DNA of 64,000 nucleotides from Phytohalomonas tamaricis (lineage in GTDB: Bacteria; Pseudomonadota; Gammaproteobacteria; Pseudomonadales; Halomonadaceae). The stretch covers positions 62,001-126,000 of the forward strand of contig NZ_PVRV01000023.1 in assembly GCF_003012345.1 (NCBI RefSeq), read 5' to 3'. This document shows positions 1 through 7,620 of the stretch, in pieces; the first letter of the stretch is position 1; each line of letters opens with the position of its first letter. The translations under genes were made by a program, and so were the position numbers. The notes beneath the pieces were generated by a model. It ran no database searches. It had not been told where the DNA came from and worked only from the letters and a program-made list of their open reading frames with translations.

Positions 1-288
1 AAGGATGATCGAGTCACCTCGATCGCCACGCATGACGTGCAGCTCGATAAGCTCAGCGATGTAGTCGTTGATCGAATCAAGCTGCGTCTGATCCAGCGCA
101 TAGCGGTAGGCATCAGAGCGATTGCCGACGAAGGCCTCAAGCGTCTGCGTCACGCGATCGATCAGGCCGTCCTGTATCGCTCTTAGCGCCTGCTCAAGCT
201 GCCGTTTGGCCTTAGCGATCTGCCGTGTCGTCTGCGCCGGGCTGTGGCTGCTGCGAGGTACTACCGGCTGTCTGACCTTGTTCGCCAT
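1..288 (-). CDS. Phage head morphogenesis protein (Mu gpF/SPP1 gp7-like), 3' part beyond window edge
   Basis: An open frame starts with ATG at 288 and runs off the left edge, giving 96 residues without a stop. The N-terminus (MANKVRQPVVPR) is followed by an acidic and basic helical segment, as is usual before the head-morphogenesis domain of minor capsid proteins. It lies directly downstream of the portal gene and overlaps its end by 77 bp in another frame; portal followed by head-morphogenesis gene is the standard siphovirus order. The family call rests on position and general character because the diagnostic domain lies outside the window. A later start inside the overlap is possible. Confidence 0.55.
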   Translation of the reverse strand, partial: MANKVRQPVVPRSSHSPAQTTRQIAKAKRQLEQALRAIQDGLIDRVTQTLEAFVGNRSDAYRYALDQTQLDSINDYIAELIELHVMRGDRGDSIIL

Positions 289-1603
289 TGTCATCCTCGC
301 CTATGCCATCGTTATCGAGATCAGGATCAGCATCGAAGCCGCCAGCATCACGGATCTCATTAGCCTGGAAGGGTACTTCGATACCGGTGCCCATCGTGTT
401 CTTGTTGATCTCACTCATCGTTTTGGCGTTGGCGAGCTTGTCGCTGACGCTAGGCTCAGTAAGGTCGCCCCATGCGCAGTAGAAATTCTCGATGCTTGGC
501 AGCACGCCAAAGCGCATCAGCTTGCGTACCAGCTGCTCAAGGTTCGGTCCAATGAAGCGCTTGCGGCGTGACATGATCGTCTGCGCCCACTCCTGGCTAT
601 TCTCGTCAGAGCTGCGCTGACTGATCTGCTGACCAATAAGGATTGGCATCGGACATGACACGCTGGCGGCAAACGACTGCATAGCCACGTCAAAGAACTC
701 TTTCGGCGTTGGCACGCTGAATGACAGGCTGCTTGCTTTCATGCCGCCAAGTAGGAGCAGTTTGTCCATGCCCGAGGCGAAGTCAGATGCCACCTCGTTC
801 ATGCGATCGGCTACTTCATCCTGTTTAACGCCGAACATATCAGCTAGCTTCTGTGCGTCCGTCTCGCCCTCAAGCGCCCATGCGCCGCGTGCAGCCTTCC
901 AGAAGCCCTCACCACCGGCCCCGATGATCTTCTCGATGGTCAGTAGGTCGTTAAAGCCAGGTTCAAGCGCCGACATGCCATAGATGCTGTCATCGTCCGC
1001 GCCTTCAGCAATGATATGGATGCGGTCAGGATGAATCTGCAGCGATTCGTGCGCGCCCGGGTTTTCGTTACCCAACGCAGCCTGGTTGAACTGATACATC
1101 GCCGGCATGCCGTAGTCAGGCGAGGCCGGATCAGTGATCCATGAGGTAACGGTAAGCTGCGATTCAAAGATCGGCTGAGCCTTGAGTAGGGCACGCCCAT
1201 TGGAAACCGGCTGATCGGGATGTTGCCCATCGGCAAACACCAGATAGAGCGCTGCATATCGGCCAACACGACCACGCCAGTCGGCAGCGTTCAGCCGATT
1301 GAATAGATGCGTCTCACGGAATACTTTCTGTACGGCCTTTTCCCATGGCGTCCAGTCGCTGTGCGGATCATCGCCTTCTTGGCCTTCGACCAACCAAGGG
1401 TCTGTCTCCCACGTCTTCTCGACGGCACGCATCACGCCGGCGCGAGCGATACCGTTGCGCTGAAACATCGAATAGAAATTGGTGAAGTCCAGCGTGTCAG
1501 GATAGCCATAGTCCTCCCACGCCGTAGCACGCTTGGCGTCATTGCTACCAACTTTGAGAGTGCCCCCAAATAGGGATTGGCGCCCGTTATGCATCATCCC
1601 CAT
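212..1603 (-). CDS. Phage portal protein (DUF1073 / Phage_portal_3-like)
   Basis: Portal protein of 463 residues; portals form the dodecameric ring at the capsid vertex through which DNA is packaged. The N-terminal region (DYGYPDTLDFTNFYSMF, then a segment rich in Trp and Asp) and the central TIEKIIGAGGEGFWKAA stretch resemble the DUF1073 portal family. A low-complexity acidic C-terminus rich in Asp, Gly and Gln is typical. The start at 1603 has an AAGGA ribosome-binding site six bases upstream; in-frame ATGs two and three codons later are alternatives. It follows the terminase large subunit by 10 bp in the same late operon. Confidence 0.85.
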   Translation of the reverse strand: MGMMHNGRQSLFGGTLKVGSNDAKRATAWEDYGYPDTLDFTNFYSMFQRNGIARAGVMRAVEKTWETDPWLVEGQEGDDPHSDWTPWEKAVQKVFRETHLFNRLNAADWRGRVGRYAALYLVFADGQHPDQPVSNGRALLKAQPIFESQLTVTSWITDPASPDYGMPAMYQFNQAALGNENPGAHESLQIHPDRIHIIAEGADDDSIYGMSALEPGFNDLLTIEKIIGAGGEGFWKAARGAWALEGETDAQKLADMFGVKQDEVADRMNEVASDFASGMDKLLLLGGMKASSLSFSVPTPKEFFDVAMQSFAASVSCPMPILIGQQISQRSSDENSQEWAQTIMSRRKRFIGPNLEQLVRKLMRFGVLPSIENFYCAWGDLTEPSVSDKLANAKTMSEINKNTMGTGIEVPFQANEIRDAGGFDADPDLDNDGIGEDDNGEQGQTAGSTSQQPQPGADDTADR

Positions 1604-1613
1604 GGGGTAATCC

Positions 1614-2825
1614 TTATCGTCTATGGCGGGACAGTACGAGGCCTTGCCCCTTACGCCTAATCATTGGCGCCAAGGCGTACCTGACGGCATCCCAGCGATG
1701 GTTATGCGCATCCTCGATCTTTGGCAGGATGTCGCCGCTGCGCTTGTCGATCTTGTACGAGTAGAGTCGGGCTTCTTCCTGCATCTCTTTGCAACGGGTA
1801 TGAATCACGATTTGGTCGTAGGTCTTGATATGCTCGATGCCATCCTCGACGCTGCCGGTCCATTTCTCGACGCCTTCGGTGCGAGGCAGGCCGTGACGCT
1901 TCAAATAGCTGATTGACTCAGGGCGAGCGTTGTCTGCACGGGAGACGTACTTATCAACGTTGGGTATCTCACGCTTGAGGTAGGGCGCCGTGTCATCCAG
2001 CTCTAAACCAACGCGACCGGCGTCGTACTCAATGAAGAGGCTATTATCGTGAATCCAGCAGCGAACGCATGCCGTCGGATCTTGTGAGAAGCCGAAATCT
2101 AGCCCCTGATAAGGACCGTCCCAATCGTCACTAGGTTCGAATTCATCAACGCGCCAGCGGCCCGCGAATATCTGTGCCTCTGACTTCGTGTTGTAGCCAC
2201 CTAGCCAGATATGAACGTACTTCTCGTAATCAGCCTTACGCTGCCAGTTCGCCTGCTTGATCAGGACTTCCGGGCACCATGGATTGTCCGTGTAATTGAC
2301 ATGAACCAGGATGGCGTCAGGATTGTTCTGGAAGTGCTTCTCTACGGCGTCCGTGGGCTGGTCAGGGTTCCAGCTGAACCATATCTCCGATCCATCTTTA
2401 CGAATGGTCGGGATCAGTAATTCAAGACTTCGTGCGCTGACGCTCTGCGCTTCTTCTACCCAGGCGCGATCGAAGCCTTCGAGAGACTTAATCGAGTCGG
2501 CCGTGTGGTCCTGCATGCCTTGGAAGATGATCAGGCCTTGCCCATCTATTCGGCGTATCTCGTTGAGCGTGATGTCAAAGAGATGAGAGACGCCCATGTC
2601 CTGAATCTTGCTCTCGACCAGCTTCTTGGCCGAAAACTTGAGCGACTTCTGTATCTCTCGAATACAGACCGATTGCTGATCAGGATTGGCTACGTGCTCT
2701 TCAACAAGCAATTCTGCGAAGAAGTGCGACTTACCAGAGCCACGGCCACCCTTGGCACCCTTGTAGCGCTTGGGGGCGATAAGCGGTACAGCCCATTCAG
2801 GAGTCGGTAGACACAGGTTTTCCAT
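1614..2825 (-). CDS. terL: Terminase large subunit (PBSX/TerL-like packaging ATPase-nuclease)
   Basis: Motor subunit of the DNA-packaging terminase, 403 residues. Walker A is GGRGSGKS near residue 27. A Walker B-like RAWVEEAQS is near residue 121, with catalytic Glu. The C-terminal half contains GLDFGFSQDPTA, matching the first acidic motif of the RNase H-like nuclease, and DAHNHRWDAVRYAL near the end, which supplies a late acidic residue. It overlaps the small-subunit gene by 29 bp, so the two are probably translationally coupled. Length and motif order fit the PBSX-type family. Confidence 0.93.
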   Translation of the reverse strand: MENLCLPTPEWAVPLIAPKRYKGAKGGRGSGKSHFFAELLVEEHVANPDQQSVCIREIQKSLKFSAKKLVESKIQDMGVSHLFDITLNEIRRIDGQGLIIFQGMQDHTADSIKSLEGFDRAWVEEAQSVSARSLELLIPTIRKDGSEIWFSWNPDQPTDAVEKHFQNNPDAILVHVNYTDNPWCPEVLIKQANWQRKADYEKYVHIWLGGYNTKSEAQIFAGRWRVDEFEPSDDWDGPYQGLDFGFSQDPTACVRCWIHDNSLFIEYDAGRVGLELDDTAPYLKREIPNVDKYVSRADNARPESISYLKRHGLPRTEGVEKWTGSVEDGIEHIKTYDQIVIHTRCKEMQEEARLYSYKIDKRSGDILPKIEDAHNHRWDAVRYALAPMIRRKGQGLVLSRHRR

Positions 2826-3309
2826 CGGCGCCCACCACTACGCGAGTAATCGTTTTAGGCGTCATTGAGCCATCAGAACTTGAATGGTCCACTTTGTCAG
2901 TGAACAGCTTCAGATGCTTGCCTAGCAGCTCATAGCCCTTGAGAGCATTGGTGGCGTCGTACTTCCATACCGGCGCAATCTCGCCATCTTCGGTCTCGAC
3001 CATTACTGCTGCGCCTGTCCTGTCGTAGACGCCTTCACCTTGCTCGCAGCGGCGGATGTTCTTTACGATGCCTTGCAGGACGAAGTCAGCATCTATCTTG
3101 GTTCGCTCAGAGCGGTCATTCATGCGCGCTTGGACAGCACGCTGAATGCTAACTTTCGCTAACAGGCGAGCACCTTGCTCATTGGCCGTACGCTCGCTGT
3201 ATCCTGCCCGTATGGCTGCCTGCGTGGCGTTCAGGTCTACGATGTACTCTTCGACAAAACGAGACTGCCGGGCCGTCAGCTCGACAGCCTCCTGGGCAGT
3301 CTTTGTCAT
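2797..3309 (-). CDS. terS: Terminase small subunit (Terminase_2 family)
   Basis: DNA-recognition subunit of the terminase, 170 residues. The first 70 residues hold the family signature: LTARQSRFVEEYIVDLNATQ followed by AAIRAGYSERTA, a helix-turn-helix in which NATQAAIRAGYS is diagnostic. The C-terminal part would contact the large subunit. The start at 3309 has a GGAG seven bases upstream. It opens the packaging and structural block. Packaging (cos or pac) sites usually lie near this gene but none was identified by eye. Confidence 0.92.
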   Translation of the reverse strand: MTKTAQEAVELTARQSRFVEEYIVDLNATQAAIRAGYSERTANEQGARLLAKVSIQRAVQARMNDRSERTKIDADFVLQGIVKNIRRCEQGEGVYDRTGAAVMVETEDGEIAPVWKYDATNALKGYELLGKHLKLFTDKVDHSSSDGSMTPKTITRVVVGADGKPVSTDS

Positions 3310-3380
3310 AAAAACTCCGTTTATAAGATCAAGCTTCCATCAAGCAAGGATAAATACTCCTGCATACACAGGAGATATCC

Positions 3381-3602
3381 ATGCACGTAAATGAGTTATA
3401 TGTAAGCGAGATCACAGATTTAACTAATGGCACCGGAATAGTTGTCTTCGTCGATGACGATGAAGGTTTTAAGGATGACATGGAAATCCCTGGGATCACT
3501 CGCAGAGAAGTGATTTCCCAAATAGGCCCCCTCCCTATAAATCTGGGCAATGTACTGATAGAGGATTGGCAGGAGGTAGTCGGTATATTGATAGATTTAT
3601 AG
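3381..3602 (+). CDS. Small acidic protein of unknown function (moron candidate)
   Basis: An open frame of 73 residues preceded by AGGAG at a good distance from the ATG. The product is acidic (a VDDDEG run) and has no signal peptide or membrane segment; the family is not recognised. It points against the flanking late genes, lying between the terminase small subunit and the spanin genes, so it must have its own promoter. Opposite-strand insertions of this kind in late operons are often morons expressed in the lysogen, which is an inference from position. Confidence 0.5.
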   Translation: MHVNELYVSEITDLTNGTGIVVFVDDDEGFKDDMEIPGITRREVISQIGPLPINLGNVLIEDWQEVVGILIDL

Positions 3603-3744
3603 CCATCTCTATCGGCTGGCTTTGGCTTTAATCTCATCCGTAAGCGCCCGATGCGGATGCTGGCGGATGAGAGCTAGGGTTATTCTCTTGCCAATAGCGT
3701 GATACCGCCTAATCTCTGAATAGATATCCAATGGAGATACCGTC

Positions 3745-3933
3745 ATGCCATTTGAGTTTGAATATCGTAAAGCTGGAACCACACCGCCGCTGGGAGACAC
3801 AAACCATGCAGACGGATATGTAGTATTCGAAACGACATCCAATAAAGAATATGCAACCTACACTACAGAGGCAGAGGCCCAGCGCACCTGTGAAGAACTA
3901 AACCGCAAAGAGCAGGCAGGGGAATTGGAATAG
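3745..3933 (+). CDS. Small hypothetical protein (moron candidate)
   Basis: A 62-residue frame with GGAGA upstream of ATG 3745. The sequence is hydrophilic, with YVVFETTSNKEYATYTTEAE resembling the short beta-hairpin and helix of small phage-borne proteins; no family is recognised. It follows the 73-residue gene on the same strand and opposes the late operon. The two may form one small unit. Confidence 0.5.
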   Translation: MPFEFEYRKAGTTPPLGDTNHADGYVVFETTSNKEYATYTTEAEAQRTCEELNRKEQAGELE

Positions 3934-4035
3934 GGCGCCGTATCTCGTCACCGAGAGCTGACGCATGACAGGTTTGCGTAGCCTGTCCCGCAGATAGTGG
4001 CTCAAGGCCGATCACCTCCCGCTGCTGGGTGTTCG

Positions 4036-4326
4036 TCACTTACTGCACAACACATTGAGCATGGCTTGCTGTTCGTAGGCCCAATCAGTCAGCCGGCGCT
4101 CTCTGTCTTCAAGCGTCCAGTACGTATCGTCATCGAGTGATGCGAGCTTATCGGCGTTGATAGTGGGTAGGGCAGGCTTGGCTGGCACTGAGCACTCAGG
4201 ACTTACTGTCACTGTCCGCGTCGTCGTGCATCCCGGCAGGAGTATTGCGAGCATCGCCAAAAGCACGAGGACGGTCATTGTTTGTACGACGTGTGAGGTA
4301 GTCGGCTTCCACTTGCTGCGCTTCAT
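4036..4326 (-). CDS. Rz1-like outer-membrane spanin lipoprotein
   Basis: A 96-residue frame with a basic N-terminus (MKRSKWKP), a hydrophobic core (TVLVLLAMLAILL) and a lipobox ending LPGC, so the mature protein would be a lipoprotein at the Cys near residue 33. Most of its 5' portion lies inside the Rz-like gene in another frame, the classic overlapping Rz/Rz1 arrangement. Pro residues (PAKPALPTIN) follow the lipid-anchored Cys, as in o-spanins. The start at 4326 has AAGG about eight bases upstream. It acts with Rz in fusing inner and outer membranes during the last lysis step. Confidence 0.85.
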   Translation of the reverse strand: MKRSKWKPTTSHVVQTMTVLVLLAMLAILLPGCTTTRTVTVSPECSVPAKPALPTINADKLASLDDDTYWTLEDRERRLTDWAYEQQAMLNVLCSK

Positions 4327-4516
4327 CTTGAGCACCTTCGACTGACTGTCGGATCTCGCTTTCTTTGTCACGGGCAGCTTTCTCAGCAGCAAGGTTGTCC
4401 TCGGCAGCGCCGGCCTTCTGCTCAGCCGTGTCTTTCTTCGACTTCATCCAGCCGAGAGCGCCAACCATCACGCCGAAGAGAGCGATGACACCGGCAACGA
4501 TCTCAGGAATTCCCAT
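4196..4516 (-). CDS. Rz-like inner-membrane spanin
   Basis: A 106-residue protein with one N-terminal membrane segment (VAGVIALFGVMVGALGWM) followed by a long charged coiled coil (KKDTAEQKAGAAEDNLAAEK) that would cross the periplasm. This is the i-spanin plan. The Rz1-like gene starts within it and ends 160 bp after it. The start at 4516 overlaps the end of the upstream holin-like gene by 14 bp. Confidence 0.78.
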   Translation of the reverse strand: MGIPEIVAGVIALFGVMVGALGWMKSKKDTAEQKAGAAEDNLAAEKAARDKESEIRQSVEGAQDEAQQVEADYLTRRTNNDRPRAFGDARNTPAGMHDDADSDSKS

Positions 4517-4757
4517 CGCTATCTCCCTGGCTGTATATGTCAGCCACGTATGCGCGAATTGCTTCTTGAGGAATGAAGCGGGCGATGATGGCCGCAGCGC
4601 CGACAACCATGGTCAAAGGCCCCATGATCCACTCCGGCAGATAGTCGCCGAGAGAGGGCAGATACTTTTCGAGGCCTCCCAGCACAAGAGCGAGCAGGCC
4701 GAGACGCACTGACCAGAGTTTGTGCCACTTACCCGCTTCAGCAACGAGCTTCATCAC
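4503..4757 (-). CDS. Small holin-like membrane protein
   Basis: An 84-residue protein starting MMKLVAEAGKWHKLWSVR. It has two hydrophobic stretches, LGLLALVLGGLEKYLPSL and WIMGPLTMVVGAAAIIARFI, then a polar tail. Small phage membrane proteins with a WHKLWSVRLGLL N-terminus are common next to lysis genes and are annotated as holin-related. It overlaps the neighbour upstream by 4 bp and the Rz-like gene downstream by 14 bp. Which of the four small membrane proteins here is the actual holin cannot be decided from sequence. Confidence 0.65.
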   Translation of the reverse strand: MMKLVAEAGKWHKLWSVRLGLLALVLGGLEKYLPSLGDYLPEWIMGPLTMVVGAAAIIARFIPQEAIRAYVADIYSQGDSDGNS

Positions 4758-5170
4758 TCATCCTCTTTCTTTGGCTTTATCTCAGCCTGTCCGGTCCATC
4801 CATCGCCGCTAACCATGTTTGTGGTGCTGCGACATTGCGCGAGCTTCTGTTCAAGCTTGCCGATCTTGTAGCGAAGGCCACCGACATAGCCACGCGCCTT
4901 GTCTAACGCTTCCTGCCGGCCATTCTTGTCGGCTTCAAACTCCCCGGCCTTGGCCTGCTCAGCGGATAACGCATAAGACAGGCCGTAGATGGCGATCTGA
5001 TTGCTCGAACTAACCTGACGGGCCAATTGCACTTGCTGCTTATTCAGCATCTTTTGCTCTTGTAGCCGCTGATAGGTGTTAGCCCATCCAGACGCGAGCA
5101 TGGCCATAATGAACACCATACAGCCCGCCAAGATGATGTATTTGGGTCTTGAGAATAGGAGACGCATCAT
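4754..5170 (-). CDS. Membrane-anchored coiled-coil protein of the lysis cassette
   Basis: 138 residues: one N-terminal membrane segment (YIILAGCMVFIMAMLASGWA), then about 80 residues of heptad-like helix rich in Gln, Lys and Glu, then a Lys/Glu-rich end. The topology is that of an i-spanin, but a better Rz candidate nested with Rz1 follows 240 bp downstream. It could be a second spanin-like protein or a lysis regulator. Both junctions overlap by 4 bp, so it is translated as part of the lysis cassette. Confidence 0.6.
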   Translation of the reverse strand: MMRLLFSRPKYIILAGCMVFIMAMLASGWANTYQRLQEQKMLNKQQVQLARQVSSSNQIAIYGLSYALSAEQAKAGEFEADKNGRQEALDKARGYVGGLRYKIGKLEQKLAQCRSTTNMVSGDGWTGQAEIKPKKEDE

Positions 5171-5487
5171 TTCTTCCCTTTGATGCGATCCATGAGCACG
5201 CCGACTAGATACTTGAAATCAAGCTGATCAATCCTTGCCTGAATCCCATGCACGCCCATGACCGCCATTGTGGCGCCGGCACCAGATGCCCAGTCCTTAG
5301 GCATCGGATAAATAGGGTTATTGATGAAGATAGGGATGAAGCAGTAAGCCAACACGCCTACAAGCAAAGTTTCTTTCCAGCGACCGAACAGGATCGAGAC
5401 GACCATGGCGGCGCAGGCGGCGGCGACACGCGGATTAGTGAGCAATCCAGTGATCAGCGGCCAAAGTGAAGTAAGCGCATCAGACAT
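5167..5487 (-). CDS. Putative phage holin (three membrane segments)
   Basis: 106 residues with an amphipathic N-terminus (SLWPLITGLLTNPRVAAACA), hydrophobic stretches at about residues 20-36, 41-54 and 70-80, and a basic C-terminus ending DRIKGKK. Size, topology and the segment GRWKETLLVGVLAYCF resemble lambda S-type (class I) holins, which time lysis by forming inner-membrane holes. It is 12 bp downstream of another small membrane protein gene and overlaps the next gene by 4 bp. Confidence 0.68.
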   Translation of the reverse strand: MSDALTSLWPLITGLLTNPRVAAACAAMVVSILFGRWKETLLVGVLAYCFIPIFINNPIYPMPKDWASGAGATMAVMGVHGIQARIDQLDFKYLVGVLMDRIKGKK

Positions 5488-5498
5488 GAGCGGCCACC

Positions 5499-5786
5499 TT
5501 ATTTGTTCTGGGCGCTCAGGCTTCCTATTGCACTTACCAAAACGAAGATGGCGATAATAAATAGCGTCTGCACGCCGATCCCGCCCGCTTGCCGTGTGGC
5601 AGGGTCAAGGATTAGGCCGATAGTGGCGAGACGCCAACCGAGAAAGAATACGCAGCAACCAATGACGGCCAAGAGCGCCTTGCTAATCCAGCCAACCACT
5701 CGTTTCCTCACGTGTATACAGTGAGCTGCAAGCAGTATGACCATTGGTATCTGCAGATACGCGAAGGTGATCGAAAGGATTTCCAT
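5499..5786 (-). CDS. Small membrane protein of lysis cassette (holin or antiholin candidate)
   Basis: 95 residues with three hydrophobic segments (residues about 5-22, 34-60 and 72-90), a basic loop HVRKRVVGW after the first, and a short polar tail. No family is recognised with confidence. It is the first gene after the endolysin in a run of four adjacent small membrane proteins. Translation would begin at ATG 5786, 65 bp after the endolysin stop. Confidence 0.6.
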   Translation of the reverse strand: MEILSITFAYLQIPMVILLAAHCIHVRKRVVGWISKALLAVIGCCVFFLGWRLATIGLILDPATRQAGGIGVQTLFIIAIFVLVSAIGSLSAQNK

Positions 5787-5851
5787 ATGGGCATCCGTGT
5801 GATTCGGGCCTATCGGTCGTTTGCTCGATCAGCCCTTTGGTTTGCCGTACA

Positions 5852-6370
5852 TCAACTATCTTCCGCAGCGTATTCAAGGTTACCGGCCACCCGGTTAGCC
5901 CAGCCGCGCCCAAAGACATTGAAAGATGACAGCTTGGTGTAAAACTTGAGGCGCTCAGAGTTGAACTTGAAAGCGACGGTTGACGCTTCATAGCTATTTA
6001 CGGCCCTGAGCGTTACCGGACCAACAATACCGTCATCAGCAACTTTGACGGCGCGCTGAAGGAAGCGAATAGCATTGCCAATACCGTGATTGACGGCTGC
6101 ATCGAATACTTGGAAGGCGACAGCGCCATCTAAGTCATCGCATCGAGCACGATTCCAATAGTCACGACGATAGACCTCTTTGGCGTCATCAAGCGTTAAG
6201 GCGCTGATATTGAGAGCAGGGTAGGCAGCAGCAGAAACACCGTACTTGGTGCCACGCAGTTCGCCGTTACCTTTGCTGCCGCCTGTCCAATTACCCGGGT
6301 CGTCCGGATTCATCGTCAGGTCGCCTTCATGACCGATAAGGCGTTCGAATGCTGTATCGAAGTCGATCAT
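5852..6370 (-). CDS. Endolysin, glycoside hydrolase family 108 (N-acetylmuramidase)
   Basis: 172-residue peptidoglycan hydrolase. The N-terminal FERLIGHEGDLTMNPDDPG carries the GH108 catalytic Glu in HEG and the NPDDPG signature. GTKYGVSAAAYP follows, and the C-terminal part (NAIRFLQRAVKVADDGIVGP) is the peptidoglycan-binding domain type 3 usual in this family. No signal peptide or SAR segment is present, so it needs a holin for release. The start MIDFDTAF at 6370 has GAGGA eight bases upstream, better than an upstream in-frame ATG at 6421. Confidence 0.9.
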   Translation of the reverse strand: MIDFDTAFERLIGHEGDLTMNPDDPGNWTGGSKGNGELRGTKYGVSAAAYPALNISALTLDDAKEVYRRDYWNRARCDDLDGAVAFQVFDAAVNHGIGNAIRFLQRAVKVADDGIVGPVTLRAVNSYEASTVAFKFNSERLKFYTKLSSFNVFGRGWANRVAGNLEYAAEDS

Positions 6371-6525
6371 GAGATTCCTCAAATAAGAAAGCCGCTGGAT
6401 AGGAAGCGGCAAAGATCCCATGTAGCGGGATAAGGCAGGCCAGAGGCCATCACGGGATAAAGTTGGCTCGAAGCGGACAAGGCGTTAGGTAGTCGCTTAG
6501 ATGTGGTTCCGCTGAGCCAGACACG

Positions 6526-6551
6526 AAAAAGCCCCGCCAAGGTGGCAGGGC
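6526..6551 (-). terminator. Rho-independent terminator between secreted-protein gene and endolysin
   Basis: Read on the minus strand, a 9-bp stem (GCCCTGCCA / TGGCGGGGC, one G-U pair) with a three-base loop is followed by TTTTT. It lies after the small secreted-protein gene and before the endolysin. Confidence 0.85.
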
Positions 6552-6570
6552 TTCAAATCAATCAACGCAG

Positions 6571-6819
6571 TTATTTAGAACTGCTGTTTTCACTAGAGCC
6601 TTTCTCTTTGTGACGCTTGTCGTCATTCGTCATTTTTTGGTGCTGTTGATCTGGTGCGGCTTTGCGTTTACCAGCCTCATGCTCATCTAACGCCTTGTCG
6701 GCGGACTCGCTCGATTCAATATGGTCCTCTGGCGCGCGTGTACTTTCTTTCTCTTGCTGTGCCCAGGCTGGGGCTATACAGCAGATGGCAAAAGCAATAC
6801 AGAAAATCCGTTTCAGCAT
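6571..6819 (-). CDS. Small secreted hydrophilic protein (moron candidate)
   Basis: 82 residues: signal peptide MLKRIFCIAFAICCIAPAWA with predicted cleavage after AWA, then a very hydrophilic, disordered mature part rich in Glu, Lys, Asp and Ser. The start at 6819 has AAGGGGA upstream. Minus-strand terminators lie both upstream (6905-6930) and downstream (6526-6551), so it is probably an independent transcription unit in the Q-to-lysis gap. Function unknown; a lysogen-expressed moron is a reasonable guess. Confidence 0.6.
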   Translation of the reverse strand: MLKRIFCIAFAICCIAPAWAQQEKESTRAPEDHIESSESADKALDEHEAGKRKAAPDQQHQKMTNDDKRHKEKGSSENSSSK

Positions 6820-6904
6820 GACCGTCCCCTTACAGGTTTTGATCCTTGATGCTAACACACGATTTTCTTGTGTCACTTGCGCGTCGCTACAACAGGCGTA
6901 TACG

Positions 6905-6930
6905 AAAAAGGGCCACCGTATTGGTGACCC
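6905..6930 (-). terminator. Rho-independent terminator after the gene in the Q position
   Basis: On the minus strand, an 8-bp stem GGGTCACC / GGTGGCCC (one G-U pair) with loop AATAC is followed by TTTTT. It ends the early rightward transcript about 70 bp after the 206-residue gene. Confidence 0.82.
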
Positions 6931-6999
6931 CTTCGAATAGTGCGGCTGATCGGTATTGCGTCCAGCCTAGCGAAATAGTACTTCTCAGAGCATTAAACG

Positions 7000-7620
7000 T
7001 CAAGCAGCATGTTTTAATTCTTTGCGCATATCCTGCTTAGCCTTTCGTATAGCATCGTGAATAGGTTCCATTGCGCAATTTTCTAGCTCATCGATGATAA
7101 AACCGAGCATTTCCCAAACAGCGACCCAGCCATCCTGATACCAGTTATTCCTGATGATCTTCACACCCAAGTATTCACCAACGAACACACATATCTCTTG
7201 AGGAGTCCAGCCCGAGCGCGTGCCGTCAACGTTCAGCCGATCCATCATCATGCGGGCCTGAATAAGGGCCTTTGCACGCTCTTTACGCTTCTCACGCCAC
7301 TCTGACCAAGCTGGCATTGCCATGATGAGCCGCGTCAGTACCGTGTCATACACATCATCGTGATAGCGGTTGGCCTGCTCGGTATCGTTCAGGCTCAGCC
7401 AGTGACCTACGTTTGCCAATGTAGGGTTGCTACGCTCAAGACGGGTGATCGCGGAATAGATGGGCGTGTAGTGGTCGTTATGACTTCCGCCACCTGGATT
7501 CTTGCGGCTCGTCTGCACATTCATGCCGGCTTCTTCCATGTCGGCGCAAGCTTGTGTCCGGATGCCGGTTTCAAAGGCCTGAGCCCATGCGATACGTGCA
7601 TTGCTGTCGATATGGTTCAT
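7000..7620 (-). CDS. Phage protein of unknown function in the late-regulator (Q) position
   Basis: A 206-residue protein starting MNHIDSNARIAWAQAFETG. It is soluble, with a helix-rich middle (WREKRKERAKALIQARMMMD) and Trp-containing C-terminal segments. Its place, last gene before a terminator and the lysis cassette, is where lambdoid phages keep the antiterminator Q, but no Q-family signature was recognised. The start at 7620 overlaps the upstream 64-residue gene by 4 bp. Confidence 0.6.
   Translation of the reverse strand: MNHIDSNARIAWAQAFETGIRTQACADMEEAGMNVQTSRKNPGGGSHNDHYTPIYSAITRLERSNPTLANVGHWLSLNDTEQANRYHDDVYDTVLTRLIMAMPAWSEWREKRKERAKALIQARMMMDRLNVDGTRSGWTPQEICVFVGEYLGVKIIRNNWYQDGWVAVWEMLGFIIDELENCAMEPIHDAIRKAKQDMRKELKHAA

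Noticed and set aside
3609-3842. Minus-strand frame of 77 residues overlapping the small plus-strand gene at 3745
   Set aside because: No ribosome-binding site before its ATGs and it overlaps a frame with a better start. A shorter version from about 3746 cannot be fully excluded.
7000-7620. Naming the gene as antiterminator Q
   Set aside because: Only its position supports this; no sequence signature was recognised, so it is left unnamed.
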